Assembly: GCF_020782875.1 (NCBI RefSeq) | Contig: NZ_JAJGBN010000005.1 | Coordinates: forward strand, 62,001-126,000 | Direction: 5' to 3' | DNA: 64,000 bases | Origin: Allomuricauda sp. M10 | GTDB taxonomy: Bacteria > Bacteroidota > Bacteroidia > Flavobacteriales > Flavobacteriaceae | Shown here: one piece after another, positions 18,747 to 27,461 of the stretch | Position numbering within the stretch: the stretch's first letter is position 1 | Layout: every line of letters begins with the position of its first letter | The notes under the pieces: model-generated | Told to the model about the DNA's origin: nothing | The model's database searches: none | The model's input: the letters and a program-made list of their open reading frames with translations, nothing else | Translations under genes and position numbers: made by a program

Positions 18747-18821
18747 CGGGGTGTAGCGTAGCCCGGTTATCGCGCCTGCTTTGGGAGCAGGAGGTCGCAG
18801 GTTCGAATCCTGCCACCCCGA
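18747..18821 (+). tRNA. tRNA-Pro (anticodon UGG)
   Basis: The acceptor stem CGGGGTG pairs with CACCCCG; the anticodon stem CCTGC/GCAGG closes the loop TTTGGGA with TGG at 18782-18784; the T arm contains GGTTCGAATCC. It begins 19 nt after tRNA-Ser. Its 3' end is the apparent integration site of the mobile element to the right. Confidence 0.97.
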
Positions 18822-18823
18822 CA
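18798..18823 (+). other. Probable attL: left junction of the integrated element
   Basis: The 3' half of tRNA-Pro directly precedes a tyrosine recombinase gene and about 45 kb of mobile-element content. tRNA 3' ends are the usual target of such integrases, and the target segment is normally repeated at the far end. No second copy was seen in this window, so the other end should lie to the right. Exact core boundaries are inferred. Confidence 0.55.
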
Positions 18824-18844
18824 AATCTAGCAATAGATAAAAAT

Positions 18845-18882
18845 AAAAGCACTGTTAATCAATTGATTTTCAGTGCTTTTTT
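18845..18882 (+). terminator. Terminator after the tRNA pair
   Basis: A 10-bp stem AAAAGCACTG/CAGTGCTTTT (18845-18854 with 18871-18880) with a 16-nt loop continues into TT. It lies 24 nt past tRNA-Pro. Confidence 0.75.
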
Positions 18883-18923
18883 CGTTTTGTGCATTTATTT
18901 GATATCATTTGAAACCAAATAGT

Positions 18924-18956
18924 AGGTGTGCAATTAGGTGTGCAATTCGGTGTACA
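18924..18956 (+). repeat. Tandem 12-nt iterons before the integrase
   Basis: Two exact head-to-tail copies of AGGTGTGCAATT (18924-18935, 18936-18947) are followed by a diverged partial copy CGGTGTACA (18948-18956). They lie 93 nt before the integrase start and about 100 nt from the tRNA end, the place expected for recombinase arm-type or excisionase sites. That function is inferred. Confidence 0.6.
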
Positions 18957-19048
18957 GCCTTTTATTTAAATTGTCCTATCTTTAAAGAGCTTTTGGGCAC
19001 GATTTGACTTTCGATGAACAATTATTGTTTAACCAAAGTCATTTTAAC

Positions 19049-20290
19049 ATGAAAGCAAAAAACACTTTCGCGGTAGTCTTCTTTACCAGAAAATCAAGGA
19101 GCGTTCCAAATCAATTATCCATTTATGTCCGTATTACCGTGGACGGAAAACGCTCAGAGATCAGTCTCAAACGCAACGTGGCCTCAAAGAATTGGGACAA
19201 TGCCAGAAACCGGGTCAAGGGAAGTTCCCAACCGATCAGGGAACTGAATTCTTACATGGACAGCGTGTACGGAGCATTGTTGGTGTGCCATAAAGAACTT
19301 TTGCAAGAGAACCGGGTAATTACCGCAGAGGCTATCAAGTCACATTATCTTGGTGAGGACGATAAGAACAAGACGCTTAGAGATCTTGTCTCCTATCACA
19401 ATGAAAGGATGTCCGTTGTCTTAAAATATGGTACCATGAAAAACTACTATACCACTGCTCGGTACCTTGACAGGTTTTTATCAAAGGAAAGGAAGGTTGG
19501 CGATGTTTATCTCAAGCAATTGAACTATGCCTTTGTCACGGAATTCGAGCACTATCTTAGAAATTACAAAGGCTCGGATAAGAAACTCTCCTTGGGGAAC
19601 AACGGTGTCATGAAACATCTGGAAAGATTCAAGAAGATTTTGAACCTTGCCGTAAAATTGGAATGGATGGAAAGGAATCCCCTCAATCAGTTCCAGTTGA
19701 AGTATAACAGATATGATAGAGCATTTTTGGATGAAGAGGAACTGCAACACTTGGAATGCTGCGAGCTTAAGAATGAACGTTTGGAGAAGATACGGGACTG
19801 TTTTGTCTTTGCATGTTATACCGGGCTCTCCTATGTGGATGTAAAGGAACTCACCAAGGATAATATTGTTAAGGGAATCGATGGAAACCAATGGATAAGT
19901 ACCAAACGTGAGAAGACCGACAAACCCGTCAAGGTTCCATTGATACCTCAGGCGCGGGCGATTTTGGAAAAATATGATCTGGGTAGGCCGAATGAAGGAC
20001 TTTTGCCCATCAGTTCGAACCAAAAGACAAATGCCTATCTAAAGGAAATTGCCAATGAATGTGGTATTGATAAGAACCTGACCTTTCATGTGGCCAGACA
20101 TACTTTTGCAACTACGGTAATGCTCTCCAATAATGTCCCCATTGAAACGGTATCCAAACTCCTGGGGCACACCAAACTTTCCACGACACAAATTTACGCC
20201 AGGGTAGTGGAGTCCAAGATAAGTGAGGATATCGATAATCTTTTGATTCGCTTTCAGAGTAAAGAGGTCGAGAGAAATGCTGGGGAGTAA
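19049..20290 (+). CDS. int: Tyrosine recombinase / integrase of the element
   Basis: A 413-residue site-specific recombinase with an arm-binding N-terminal domain, a SAM-like core-binding domain (about 105-210) and a C-terminal catalytic domain. H347 and R350 (HVARHTF), H374 (LLGHTKLSTT) and the nucleophile Y383 (QIYARV) are present. The first catalytic arginine position is serine (CYTGLSYVDV, S261), as known for IntDOT of the Bacteroides element CTnDOT. The frame is open to an ATG at 19004, but MKAKNTFAVVFF at 19049 fits the family start. Confidence 0.92.
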   Translation: MKAKNTFAVVFFTRKSRSVPNQLSIYVRITVDGKRSEISLKRNVASKNWDNARNRVKGSSQPIRELNSYMDSVYGALLVCHKELLQENRVITAEAIKSHYLGEDDKNKTLRDLVSYHNERMSVVLKYGTMKNYYTTARYLDRFLSKERKVGDVYLKQLNYAFVTEFEHYLRNYKGSDKKLSLGNNGVMKHLERFKKILNLAVKLEWMERNPLNQFQLKYNRYDRAFLDEEELQHLECCELKNERLEKIRDCFVFACYTGLSYVDVKELTKDNIVKGIDGNQWISTKREKTDKPVKVPLIPQARAILEKYDLGRPNEGLLPISSNQKTNAYLKEIANECGIDKNLTFHVARHTFATTVMLSNNVPIETVSKLLGHTKLSTTQIYARVVESKISEDIDNLLIRFQSKEVERNAGE

Positions 20291-20383
20291 GTTTGCAGTT
20301 AGATAATGGGAAAACTTATTTATGAAATCAAAGTGTCAAATTTAGATAAGGTTTTTTGGAAATAACGGGTTCAACTTTAAAGA

Positions 20384-20418
20384 TTGGAAATTTATGGTTC
20401 TATTGAGGAAATTTCCAA
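20384..20418. repeat. 10-bp perfect inverted repeat
   Basis: TTGGAAATTT (20384-20393) and AAATTTCCAA (20409-20418) are separated by 15 nt in the 640-nt gap between the integrase and abiEi. No T tract follows, so a protein-binding site is as likely as an RNA hairpin. The rest of this gap (20291-20930) shows no supportable gene. Confidence 0.5.
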
Positions 20419-20562
20419 CGAATAGCAATGCTTAATACCATTTCAATGTAATTAATATAGTATGTGGTTTTTAATAACTTAAAATACATTTTACATGTTT
20501 ATATGTAATAGTAAATAGTATTTTACACTATGTCAAGAAATTGCATTTTGTTACTTCCTAGA

Positions 20563-20601
20563 AAATGTCGCAAATGTTGTCAATATTTGCGACATTTTTT
20601 T
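20563..20601 (+). terminator. Terminator-like hairpin in the int-abiE gap
   Basis: A 13-bp perfect stem AAATGTCGCAAAT/ATTTGCGACATTT (20563-20575 with 20585-20597) with a 9-nt loop ends in a T run (20595-20601). It probably insulates the integrase transcript from abiE. Confidence 0.75.
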
Positions 20602-20878
20602 ATAGGGTTTCGATCCAATCCATGGGATAGTGGATGAGCCGGTTGGTTGATACCACCAAATACGGAAAATTTGAGCCAGCCAATAAATGGCCTTGGTGAT
20701 CTAAAAATCAGAGTTTTGTTTTCATCTAAAGGTACTCAATTTTATCCGGCGAGTGTGGTATACTTTGTCTGGCGTTTCCACTATGGTTCTAGGTTTAACT
20801 TTTGAGCTATGTTTCTTTGATATCAAACTTTTTAGACATTTAGTCTTATTTTTTCAAATGAATCCCCTAACTTTACTA

Positions 20879-20910
20879 ATCGTGTAACGATAGACCCTAT
20901 TTTTTAGGGT
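20879..20910. promoter_or_regulatory. Candidate AbiEi autoregulatory operator
   Basis: Two inverted repeats lie just upstream of abiEi: ATCGT-GTA-ACGAT (20879-20891) and ACCCTA-5 nt-TAGGGT (20894-20910). AbiEi antitoxins are known to bind inverted repeats in their own promoter; the link here is by position only. The second could also act as a 5' UTR hairpin. Confidence 0.4.
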
Positions 20911-20930
20911 TCTTTGTGTCATAAAAGGTA

Positions 20931-21734
20931 ATGGCAAAAAGTACATACATCTCAGAAAATCTCAATGAAAGCCATATTGCTTTAGTAAAGTATTTGGAGG
21001 ATCATGAAATCCTTTATTTCAAATTGAAGGAACTGGCCATCCAATTGCCCAAAAGCCTGGGGGATAATGTGAATGAATTGGTGGAGAACCTCCATCAAAA
21101 GGGGTTGTTGAACCGAATAGAAAGAGGGGTATATGCTAAACCCAATTATTCCAATGTCAATGTACTGGCTACATTCATTAGTCCTGGTAGTACCTTGGCC
21201 TATTGGTCAGCTTTGCACCATCATAACCTTACAGAACGATTTCCGTATACCCTTTTTGTCAAGACCATCTACAGGAAAAGGGATACAAACATCCTGGGCT
21301 CCAAGGTAAAGTTTGTTACCGTAAAGGAAAGCAAACATATCGGTACCATGTTGGAGGGCTTTGGAGCAAATGGTTTTTTGGTGACCGATAGGGAAATGAC
21401 CATAGTGGATTGTTTTGACCAACCCCGCTATGGGGGTAATCTGGACGATTTGATCAAAGCGTTCGCCAATGAAAAATGGGACAATGAAAGGTTGATTACC
21501 TATACGAAGGCCTATGGCAATATTGCCCTGACAAAAAGACTGGGCTTTTTGGCAACCCTTTTCCATGCGGATAGCTTACAGGGTTTTATCCAATATGCCA
21601 GAAAGCAGGTGAACAAAAAGTATAGTTTGATCGATGCCGGTGGACTGGATCAAGGGGAATTTGTAAGTGAATGGAAGTTGCGATTGAACATCAAAAGGGA
21701 TAACCTGTTGCAAATGGCCCAAAGTGGATATTAG
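20931..21734 (+). CDS. abiEi: Type IV toxin-antitoxin AbiEi-family antitoxin
   Basis: A 267-residue protein with an N-terminal winged-helix segment (about 15-75, ending RIERGVYAKPNY) and the AbiEi C-terminal fold (AYWSALHHHNLTERFP, FLVTDREMTIVDCFDQPRYGG). It represses the operon and counters AbiEii without contacting it, as known for abortive-infection AbiE systems. The stop TAG is immediately followed by the abiEii ATG. Confidence 0.85.
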   Translation: MAKSTYISENLNESHIALVKYLEDHEILYFKLKELAIQLPKSLGDNVNELVENLHQKGLLNRIERGVYAKPNYSNVNVLATFISPGSTLAYWSALHHHNLTERFPYTLFVKTIYRKRDTNILGSKVKFVTVKESKHIGTMLEGFGANGFLVTDREMTIVDCFDQPRYGGNLDDLIKAFANEKWDNERLITYTKAYGNIALTKRLGFLATLFHADSLQGFIQYARKQVNKKYSLIDAGGLDQGEFVSEWKLRLNIKRDNLLQMAQSGY

Positions 21735-22601
21735 ATGATTCTTCAAAAGGAAATCATAGAGCGATCAAAAGAATGGAAGGTGCCTCCCGATACCGTGGAC
21801 AAGGACTATGTCCTGGGGCATTTTCTATCGGTCTTTTTTGAAACCTATAAGGATGACCTCATTTTCAAGGGAGGGACATGCCTGCGTAAATGCTATATCA
21901 AGAATTATCGTTTTTCAGAAGATCTGGATTTCACGGCAAGGGAGAAGGACTTCGTACTGGAAAAGGAAAAACTGGAAGGTATTGCCAAGACCACTACAGA
22001 TCGGACCGGAATCCTGTTCAGTGTAGGTGAAATTTCCCGATTGGTCTTTAATGACGAGCCCAAAGGATTTCAGGTATCCATAAAATATTGGGGGGCCAAT
22101 CACTCCAAAAACCAACAGCCCCCGCTACCAGATCGTTGGATGACCAAAATTAAATTGGAAGTGAGTACGGACGAGGTCATCATTTTGGAACCCGAAATTT
22201 TGCCCATTATGCATCCTTATTCCGATGGGTTGCAAGGTGAAAAACAATGCCCATGTTATGTCATTGACGAGGTGGTCGCTGAAAAGCTAAGGGCCCTGAA
22301 GCAGCGTTCATACACGGCACCACGGGATTTTTATGATCTGTACCATCTGACCCAAAAATTTTCCAAAAAGGACTGGGAAAGGATTATTCCTCTTTTCCTT
22401 AAAAAAATGGAGCATAAAAATCTAACTTATACCAATCCTTCGGATTTGGTGGATGACACCAAGATTGCAAATGTGAAAAGAGCTTGGAGGACCAGTGTAG
22501 CGCATCAAATTACCGAGGATCATATCCCAGGAGCCGATGAAATCATTTCGGAGGTAATAAAGAATATTGAAATTTTCTTCCCAAGCGAATCTTCCAAGTA
22601 A
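21735..22601 (+). CDS. abiEii: AbiEii-family nucleotidyltransferase toxin
   Basis: A 288-residue DNA polymerase beta-like nucleotidyltransferase. The GGTCLRK motif at 46-52 and metal-binding SEDLDF (D63, D65) match the AbiEii active site, and the conserved EKLRALKQR segment lies near residue 182. Such toxins modify tRNA or otherwise stop growth upon phage infection; the precise target here is unknown. It starts at the base following the abiEi stop. Confidence 0.87.
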   Translation: MILQKEIIERSKEWKVPPDTVDKDYVLGHFLSVFFETYKDDLIFKGGTCLRKCYIKNYRFSEDLDFTAREKDFVLEKEKLEGIAKTTTDRTGILFSVGEISRLVFNDEPKGFQVSIKYWGANHSKNQQPPLPDRWMTKIKLEVSTDEVIILEPEILPIMHPYSDGLQGEKQCPCYVIDEVVAEKLRALKQRSYTAPRDFYDLYHLTQKFSKKDWERIIPLFLKKMEHKNLTYTNPSDLVDDTKIANVKRAWRTSVAHQITEDHIPGADEIISEVIKNIEIFFPSESSK

Positions 22602-22622
22602 CAGTTTGAATTCCAAAAAGGC

Positions 22623-22649
22623 TGTCCCTATTTTTTAGAAATAGGGACA
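22623..22649 (+). terminator. Hairpin after abiEii
   Basis: An 11-bp stem TGTCCCTATTT/AAATAGGGACA with a 5-nt loop lies 21 nt after the abiEii stop. The T tract is weak (CCAATTTT), so termination strength is uncertain. Confidence 0.6.
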
Positions 22650-22679
22650 CCAATTTTGATTATGGGGCATTTTTTTATT

Positions 22680-22750
22680 CCAATATTCCCGAAAGTTAAG
22701 CCAGCAAACTTTTTGTTAAACAAGGGACGGCTAATTACCGTCCCATAAGT
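22680..22750 (+). repeat. Element leader repeat, copy R
   Basis: One of three related copies (see 25495-25601 and 35071-35166). It shares with the parB copy an identical 22-nt segment ending CGAAAGTTAAGC and then CAAGGGACGG. Its hairpin is GGGACGG/CCGTCCC (22724-22730 with 22738-22744). It precedes only a 30-codon open frame, suggesting a leftover leader. Confidence 0.65.
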
Positions 22751-22763
22751 CAATTTTGGTTTG

Positions 22764-22856
22764 ATGATGAAAAAAACATCAATAGCCTATTATATTTTCC
22801 TTTTTCGGTTCATTGTTTGGCCAGGGTTACCTTTTAAAATCACAAACGGATTTTAA
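22764..22856 (+). pseudogene. Short hydrophobic open frame after leader copy R, probably a remnant
   Basis: Thirty codons beginning MMKKTSIAYYIFLF follow leader copy R at the usual distance for a start codon and end inside the 3' end of the TonB receptor on the other strand. It could be the truncated start of a gene cut off when the receptor module was inserted. Nothing independent shows that it is expressed. Confidence 0.25.
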
Positions 22857-25017
22857 ACCCACCGTTTACCACGAATCCATCCACCGGAGCATAAATATCC
22901 AAAAATTGTGGATCACTCAGATTTCCGGAATAGATTGAACCGAACTTGGTTTGTCGGGTATCCAAAAAATTCTCAAAGTTGAGAAAGACCGAAACATGTT
23001 CCCCCAACCTTTTCTCGCTCATCAGGCCTACGATCCAATAGGACTGCCCGGTATCCCCGTTGCCCAGTTTCTGTGGACTATAGTAATAGGCCTCAAGGCC
23101 CACCCAAAGATTGTCTTCCTTTTCAAACATCAAAACATTGTTCAAACGGTGCTTGGCCACCAATGGAAAATCCGATACCATCCCATTTTCATGCTGTTTG
23201 ACATTGGCATGTGTATACCCTGTAAAGAGATTGAAATCCCCATATTTTATTTTTAGGTTGACCTCGGCTCCACGAGTATCCACATATCCTCCATATTGTT
23301 GGAATTCATACAACCCATTGTCATTCGCCACCAAAGTCATGGGGTCATTGATTTTGGTATAAAACAAGAGCGTATTGATGGACATCGTCATCCCTGGCAA
23401 GGGAACCCACTTATAATTGACATCGAAATTCCCTCCCAATGAGCGTTCAAGTTCCGCTTGATCCACATTGATGGGCAGAACGTCCCTGAATTGCACCCGC
23501 TCTGCATCCTCAGTGAACACAGTAGGAGTCTTATATCCCATACCACCGCCCAACCGAAAAGTTAAAGCTCGGTTGGGTTCGTACAGCACCGAAAGCCTAG
23601 GAAGAGCCATGGCTCCGTAATCAGAATGGAAATCTGCCCGAAGACCAGTCTCCAATGACAGCGTTTCATCAATGGGCCAAACATTTTGGGCAAACAAGCC
23701 AAAAATCTGGTAGGATTGGTCCAAGGCCCCGGTCTGATCTTCCCTTGTATCGTTGAAATATTCCGTCCAAAGGTTGGCTCCAAATACCCATTCAACATCA
23801 TTTGGGGTGTTTGTGGAAAAATTCAGTTCACTGAAGGACGAACGTTGGTATCCCGAAAAAGTAAAATCCGGTATCTCGATGGTACGGTCATAAAAACTAA
23901 AACTATTCTTGACTTCCAATCGATTTCGGGCATTAAAGGAATGTTTGAATCCCAGTTGTGTAGAAAGCCGTTCTGTTTCATTGGATTCAAAGTAAGGATC
24001 TGTCACAGCCTCCCCTTTGACATAGTCCATGTTTCCCCCAAGGCGGTCCTCCCAAATAGCATTTATTCCCAGCAGGAGTTCGGTATCCTCCCCGAGATAG
24101 AGGTACAATTTGGGGTTAAGGGTTAAGCGATCAAACTCTGGAATGGCAGTCAAACTGATATTCGCAGGATCATAAGGTGTCCCCAGATTGTAGGAGGCGA
24201 ATACCGTGGTGCCAACTTTGTCGGACTTTTGTGAATAAAAGCCACTGAGGTCCAGACCAAGGGCCGAGGTTCCGTTTGCCATAAAACTGAGCTCGGGTTC
24301 CTCTTCCGGTTTTTTTGAAATCAAATTGACCAAACCGGCAATGGCCCCTCCTCCATAGAGGGTGGAACTTGACCCTTTGATGACCTCCACTTGTTTCAGG
24401 TCCAAAGGTGCAATTTGCATAAGACTGAGGCCACTGGCAAATCCTGAATACAGGGGAAATCCATCCCGAAGGAGCTGGGTGTACTTCCCATCCAGCCCTT
24501 GGATGCGGATACTGCTATTGTAACTGGTGGCAGAAGTCTGTTGGGTACGGATCCCAGTACTCTCATTGAGCAGCATCCGGATATCCCCAGGTTTCATATT
24601 ACCCTTTTCGGAGAGTTCTTCCCCTGCAATGACCTCGACCCGGGTAGGGATGTCCTCAATGGTCCGGCTGCTCCTGGTGGAGATAAGTGTCACCTCTTCC
24701 ATTTCTTCCGTCTGAGGTATCAGTGAAAAGACCTGTCCTTGAGCTTTTTCATCCAAGGGAAAGGTAAGGTTGCGTTCCACAGTGGCATACCCGATATAGC
24801 TCAGCTTAAGCTGGAAGGTCCCATTTGGGATATCCTCCATATGTATTCTTCCCATCTCATCGGATATGGCCCCTTTGTTCAGGGAGACCAACATTGCGGT
24901 GACCCCAATGAGAGGCTCATCATTAAGGGAATCCTTGACCACAAGATCAAGACTGTTCTGTGCATGCATGGATACCATCCCCAAAAGGGATAGTATAAGG
25001 ATTACTTTTACTTTCAT
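22840..25017 (-). CDS. TonB-dependent outer-membrane receptor
   Basis: A 725-residue protein: signal peptide (MKVKVILILSLLGMVSMHAQ), a carboxypeptidase-D regulatory-like domain (about 20-110), a plug (about 115-235, containing VEVIKGSSSTLYGGGAIAG) and a 22-strand barrel ending in a hydrophobic-aromatic C-terminus. The plug motif and overall look match siderophore, metal or vitamin receptors rather than SusC. The DUF6660-type gene immediately upstream on the same strand is often seen with metal-related receptors; the substrate is unknown. Confidence 0.88.
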   Translation of the reverse strand: MKVKVILILSLLGMVSMHAQNSLDLVVKDSLNDEPLIGVTAMLVSLNKGAISDEMGRIHMEDIPNGTFQLKLSYIGYATVERNLTFPLDEKAQGQVFSLIPQTEEMEEVTLISTRSSRTIEDIPTRVEVIAGEELSEKGNMKPGDIRMLLNESTGIRTQQTSATSYNSSIRIQGLDGKYTQLLRDGFPLYSGFASGLSLMQIAPLDLKQVEVIKGSSSTLYGGGAIAGLVNLISKKPEEEPELSFMANGTSALGLDLSGFYSQKSDKVGTTVFASYNLGTPYDPANISLTAIPEFDRLTLNPKLYLYLGEDTELLLGINAIWEDRLGGNMDYVKGEAVTDPYFESNETERLSTQLGFKHSFNARNRLEVKNSFSFYDRTIEIPDFTFSGYQRSSFSELNFSTNTPNDVEWVFGANLWTEYFNDTREDQTGALDQSYQIFGLFAQNVWPIDETLSLETGLRADFHSDYGAMALPRLSVLYEPNRALTFRLGGGMGYKTPTVFTEDAERVQFRDVLPINVDQAELERSLGGNFDVNYKWVPLPGMTMSINTLLFYTKINDPMTLVANDNGLYEFQQYGGYVDTRGAEVNLKIKYGDFNLFTGYTHANVKQHENGMVSDFPLVAKHRLNNVLMFEKEDNLWVGLEAYYYSPQKLGNGDTGQSYWIVGLMSEKRLGEHVSVFLNFENFLDTRQTKFGSIYSGNLSDPQFLDIYAPVDGFVVNGGFKIRL

Positions 25018-25088
25018 TTTATGATTTTTGAATATGTTGAATCCAGGCCAAAAGGAATTGACCTAGAACATTTAAAAATTAGGATTGA

Positions 25089-25418
25089 CTAAACTTCAAA
25101 TGTGCGTGGGGGCTTCAGTGAATGAAAATATACTTCCTTGGGCAGTTGTTCAATATAGGGAATGGGAGCTGTCAGCAGCTCGCAATCCATGGAAATTAAT
25201 TCCAAGGTCTCATATGTAATCGTGAAACCAGGACACCTACCACAAGTGTAAAATGGAGAACAGGGAGTGTCCTTGTCGTGAGGGGCTTCTGGCCGGTCAT
25301 CATCCGAGCAATTGTCCAAAACATCAGAAATACTGGAGCAGGTACTTGTCTCCTGACAACATGGATATGATGAAAGCGTCAAAGTGACCAATGACAGTAT
25401 TACTGCAATGAATTTCAT
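25089..25418 (-). CDS. DUF6660-type small cysteine-rich exported protein
   Basis: A 109-residue protein with a signal peptide (MKFIAVILSLVTLTLSSYPC) and a cysteine/acid-rich mature part (CCQETSTCSS, CSDDDRPEAPHDKDTPC, CGRCPGF). The pattern resembles the DUF6660 family of Bacteroidota, which is poorly understood. It lies 71 nt upstream of the TonB receptor in the same direction, so both are probably one transcript. Cysteines with an acidic-histidine stretch would suit metal binding, which is inference. Confidence 0.7.
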   Translation of the reverse strand: MKFIAVILSLVTLTLSSYPCCQETSTCSSISDVLDNCSDDDRPEAPHDKDTPCSPFYTCGRCPGFTITYETLELISMDCELLTAPIPYIEQLPKEVYFHSLKPPRTFEV

Positions 25419-25494
25419 GCTACTAAGTTAATGAAATAAACGCTCCTAAAAATGGGAGAAATGGTAATCTCCATAGAGATTAAAGCTATTTAAT

Positions 25495-25601
25495 CCAATA
25501 TTCCCGAAAGTTAAGCTCGCATAATTTTCTCGGACAAGGGACGGCATAAAACCGTTCCGTAAGTCTCTTTTTATTCCGTTTCCTTGCCACTCCAAAATTT
25601 T
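25495..25601 (+). repeat. Element leader repeat, copy P (before the ParB-like gene)
   Basis: A conserved leader shared with copy Q at 35071: a 31-nt identical block (25526-25556, containing CTCGGACAAGGGACGG) and a second block (from 25570) with 31 of 32 positions identical. A hairpin GGGACGG/CCGTTCC (25538-25544 with 25552-25558) lies inside. In copy R the matching arm is CCGTCCC, so pairing is kept although the sequence changed. Confidence 0.7.
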
Positions 25602-25652
25602 GTCTTCCGCTTGGTCTATGCTCAAATATTGTTTAACCAAAATCCAAAAATC

Positions 25653-27449
25653 ATGGAAGCACAAACAAAACAAAGAGCGACACGCAAGGGAAACGCCAAG
25701 CAATCATCAAAAGTAAAGCGACCCACACCGCAGAAGGAACGGAATTCTGTTCCCCAAATCCAGATGTTGGAAATCGATTCGATTTTTCCAGATCCGACAC
25801 AACCCCGAAAAACCTTTGATGAGCAAAGTCTCCATCATTTGGCACAGAGCATTGCCGAACATGGGGTGTTACAGCCGATCACGGTACGAAAATCAGATGA
25901 TGGCTTTATCATCGTCATGGGTGAACGTCGGTTCCGTGCCAGTAGATTGGCAGGATTGACCACTATCCCTGCAATGGTAAGGAACTATGTCGATACCAAA
26001 GTCCTGGAAGTGCAGATCATTGAGAACCTGCAACGGAAGGATGTGGAACCCACAGAGGAGGCAGAGGCCATCCAGTTTCTGTTGGGCCGTTACGAATCGA
26101 ACGAGATTGCCAAACGATTGGGCCGTTCCGAGAACTATATCCGCCAGCGCATCAAATTGGCCGGCTTGATCGAAGGGTTCAGGGTCTTTGTCCGAAATGG
26201 GGAAATGACCATCTCCCTTGGGGTGGCAGTGGCTCTTTTTGAACCTGGGGAACAACAGATGATGCTGGAAAGCATTGAAGGAGAATACCAAGTGCATCGG
26301 ATCAAACGGATGATCGAAAGCCGGACCTTTGACCTGACCAAAGCTTGCTTTGATGTAAGGGACAAAACTTTGGTGCCCAAAGCAGGGGCATGTGTTGTCT
26401 GTCCCTTCAATGCCGCGAACCAAGGTAACTTGTTCGGGGAAGGGAAGATGGTCTGTACCCGGACATCCTGTTTTGAGAACAAAAAGACCAAGACATTTAT
26501 GAAACTCTTGAAAAGGGTGAAAAAGGAGGGACTGAAACTGGTACCCAACATCAGCAAATACTGGATGGAGGAGGAACACAACCAATGGGTCATGGCCCAA
26601 ATGGAAAAAGTTGGTCTTGAGGTACACTTGACCAATGGACTGGATATATTAAAGCAGCCAATTGAGCCTACCTTGGAAAGTATTAAAGAGGAGCACCGGC
26701 ATTATGAATATACAGAGGAAGAGTTGACTGAATTCTTGGACGAGGCTCTAGAATCCTTTGCAGAGGAAAAGAACGTATGGGACAATGCCTTGGACCATGG
26801 ATTTGAAAAGGGAATTCTGCTGGAAACGGATACCTATTTGACACAGCCTGTTTTTGTGAAGGTCAGGGAAGAAACAGATGGTGGAAGCTCAGGTGCCAAA
26901 TCCTTGGAGAAACGTAAGATGTCAGAATGTACCCCAGAGGAACAGATCATCAAGATCAATGCTCGGGAAATGCGGAAAAAACAGATCGAGAACAATAACC
27001 AGTTCAAGGAGGTGGTGGACATGATCAGGGAGACGGATTATATTGATCGAAAGAAACCATTGACCACGGATGAAATGGTGGCCATTTCCATCTCATTGTT
27101 CGAGAACAACATCGGGTTTTATAGCCAAAGGGAACATTTTAAGGACTTCTTTGGGGATGATTCAAGGTTATCCCACGAAGAGCTGGTGGCCCGGTTCAAA
27201 GAAAACTTCAAGAAAGAGACTTTCCATAGACTGCTAAGGTTTCTATTGACTCGGCAGGTGCACCTTGGGGAAAGTAATCACACGAATGACCTGACCAACC
27301 GATCCTTTTATATCGCAATGCAATCCTTCTACAAGGATAAGATTTCAGGTATTGAGGATGCATATGCTGAAAGTCGGCAAAAGCGAGAAGCACGGATCAA
27401 GGAAAGGATAGTTGTCCTGGAACAGCAGGCCAAAGCATTCAAGGATTGA
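25653..27449 (+). CDS. ParB/RepB/Spo0J-family protein of the element
   Basis: A 598-residue DNA-binding protein. The ParB N-terminal nucleotide-binding domain includes PDPTQPRKTFDE and GERRFRASR (about 90-98), followed by a helix-turn-helix (SNEIAKRLGRSENYIRQR, about 149-167) and a four-cysteine cluster (C247, C250, C268, C273) that may bind zinc. The long C-terminal half is family-specific. There is no ParA gene nearby. The start at 25653 is preferred over the upstream in-frame ATG because the leader repeat occupies that stretch. Likely roles are element maintenance or regulation. Confidence 0.85.
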   Translation: MEAQTKQRATRKGNAKQSSKVKRPTPQKERNSVPQIQMLEIDSIFPDPTQPRKTFDEQSLHHLAQSIAEHGVLQPITVRKSDDGFIIVMGERRFRASRLAGLTTIPAMVRNYVDTKVLEVQIIENLQRKDVEPTEEAEAIQFLLGRYESNEIAKRLGRSENYIRQRIKLAGLIEGFRVFVRNGEMTISLGVAVALFEPGEQQMMLESIEGEYQVHRIKRMIESRTFDLTKACFDVRDKTLVPKAGACVVCPFNAANQGNLFGEGKMVCTRTSCFENKKTKTFMKLLKRVKKEGLKLVPNISKYWMEEEHNQWVMAQMEKVGLEVHLTNGLDILKQPIEPTLESIKEEHRHYEYTEEELTEFLDEALESFAEEKNVWDNALDHGFEKGILLETDTYLTQPVFVKVREETDGGSSGAKSLEKRKMSECTPEEQIIKINAREMRKKQIENNNQFKEVVDMIRETDYIDRKKPLTTDEMVAISISLFENNIGFYSQREHFKDFFGDDSRLSHEELVARFKENFKKETFHRLLRFLLTRQVHLGESNHTNDLTNRSFYIAMQSFYKDKISGIEDAYAESRQKREARIKERIVVLEQQAKAFKD

Positions 27450-27461
27450 TTTTTATCACTG

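Noticed and set aside
18924-18956. Iterons considered as a CRISPR-like array
   Set aside because: Direct tandem units without spacers and only two full copies; no cas genes anywhere in the window.
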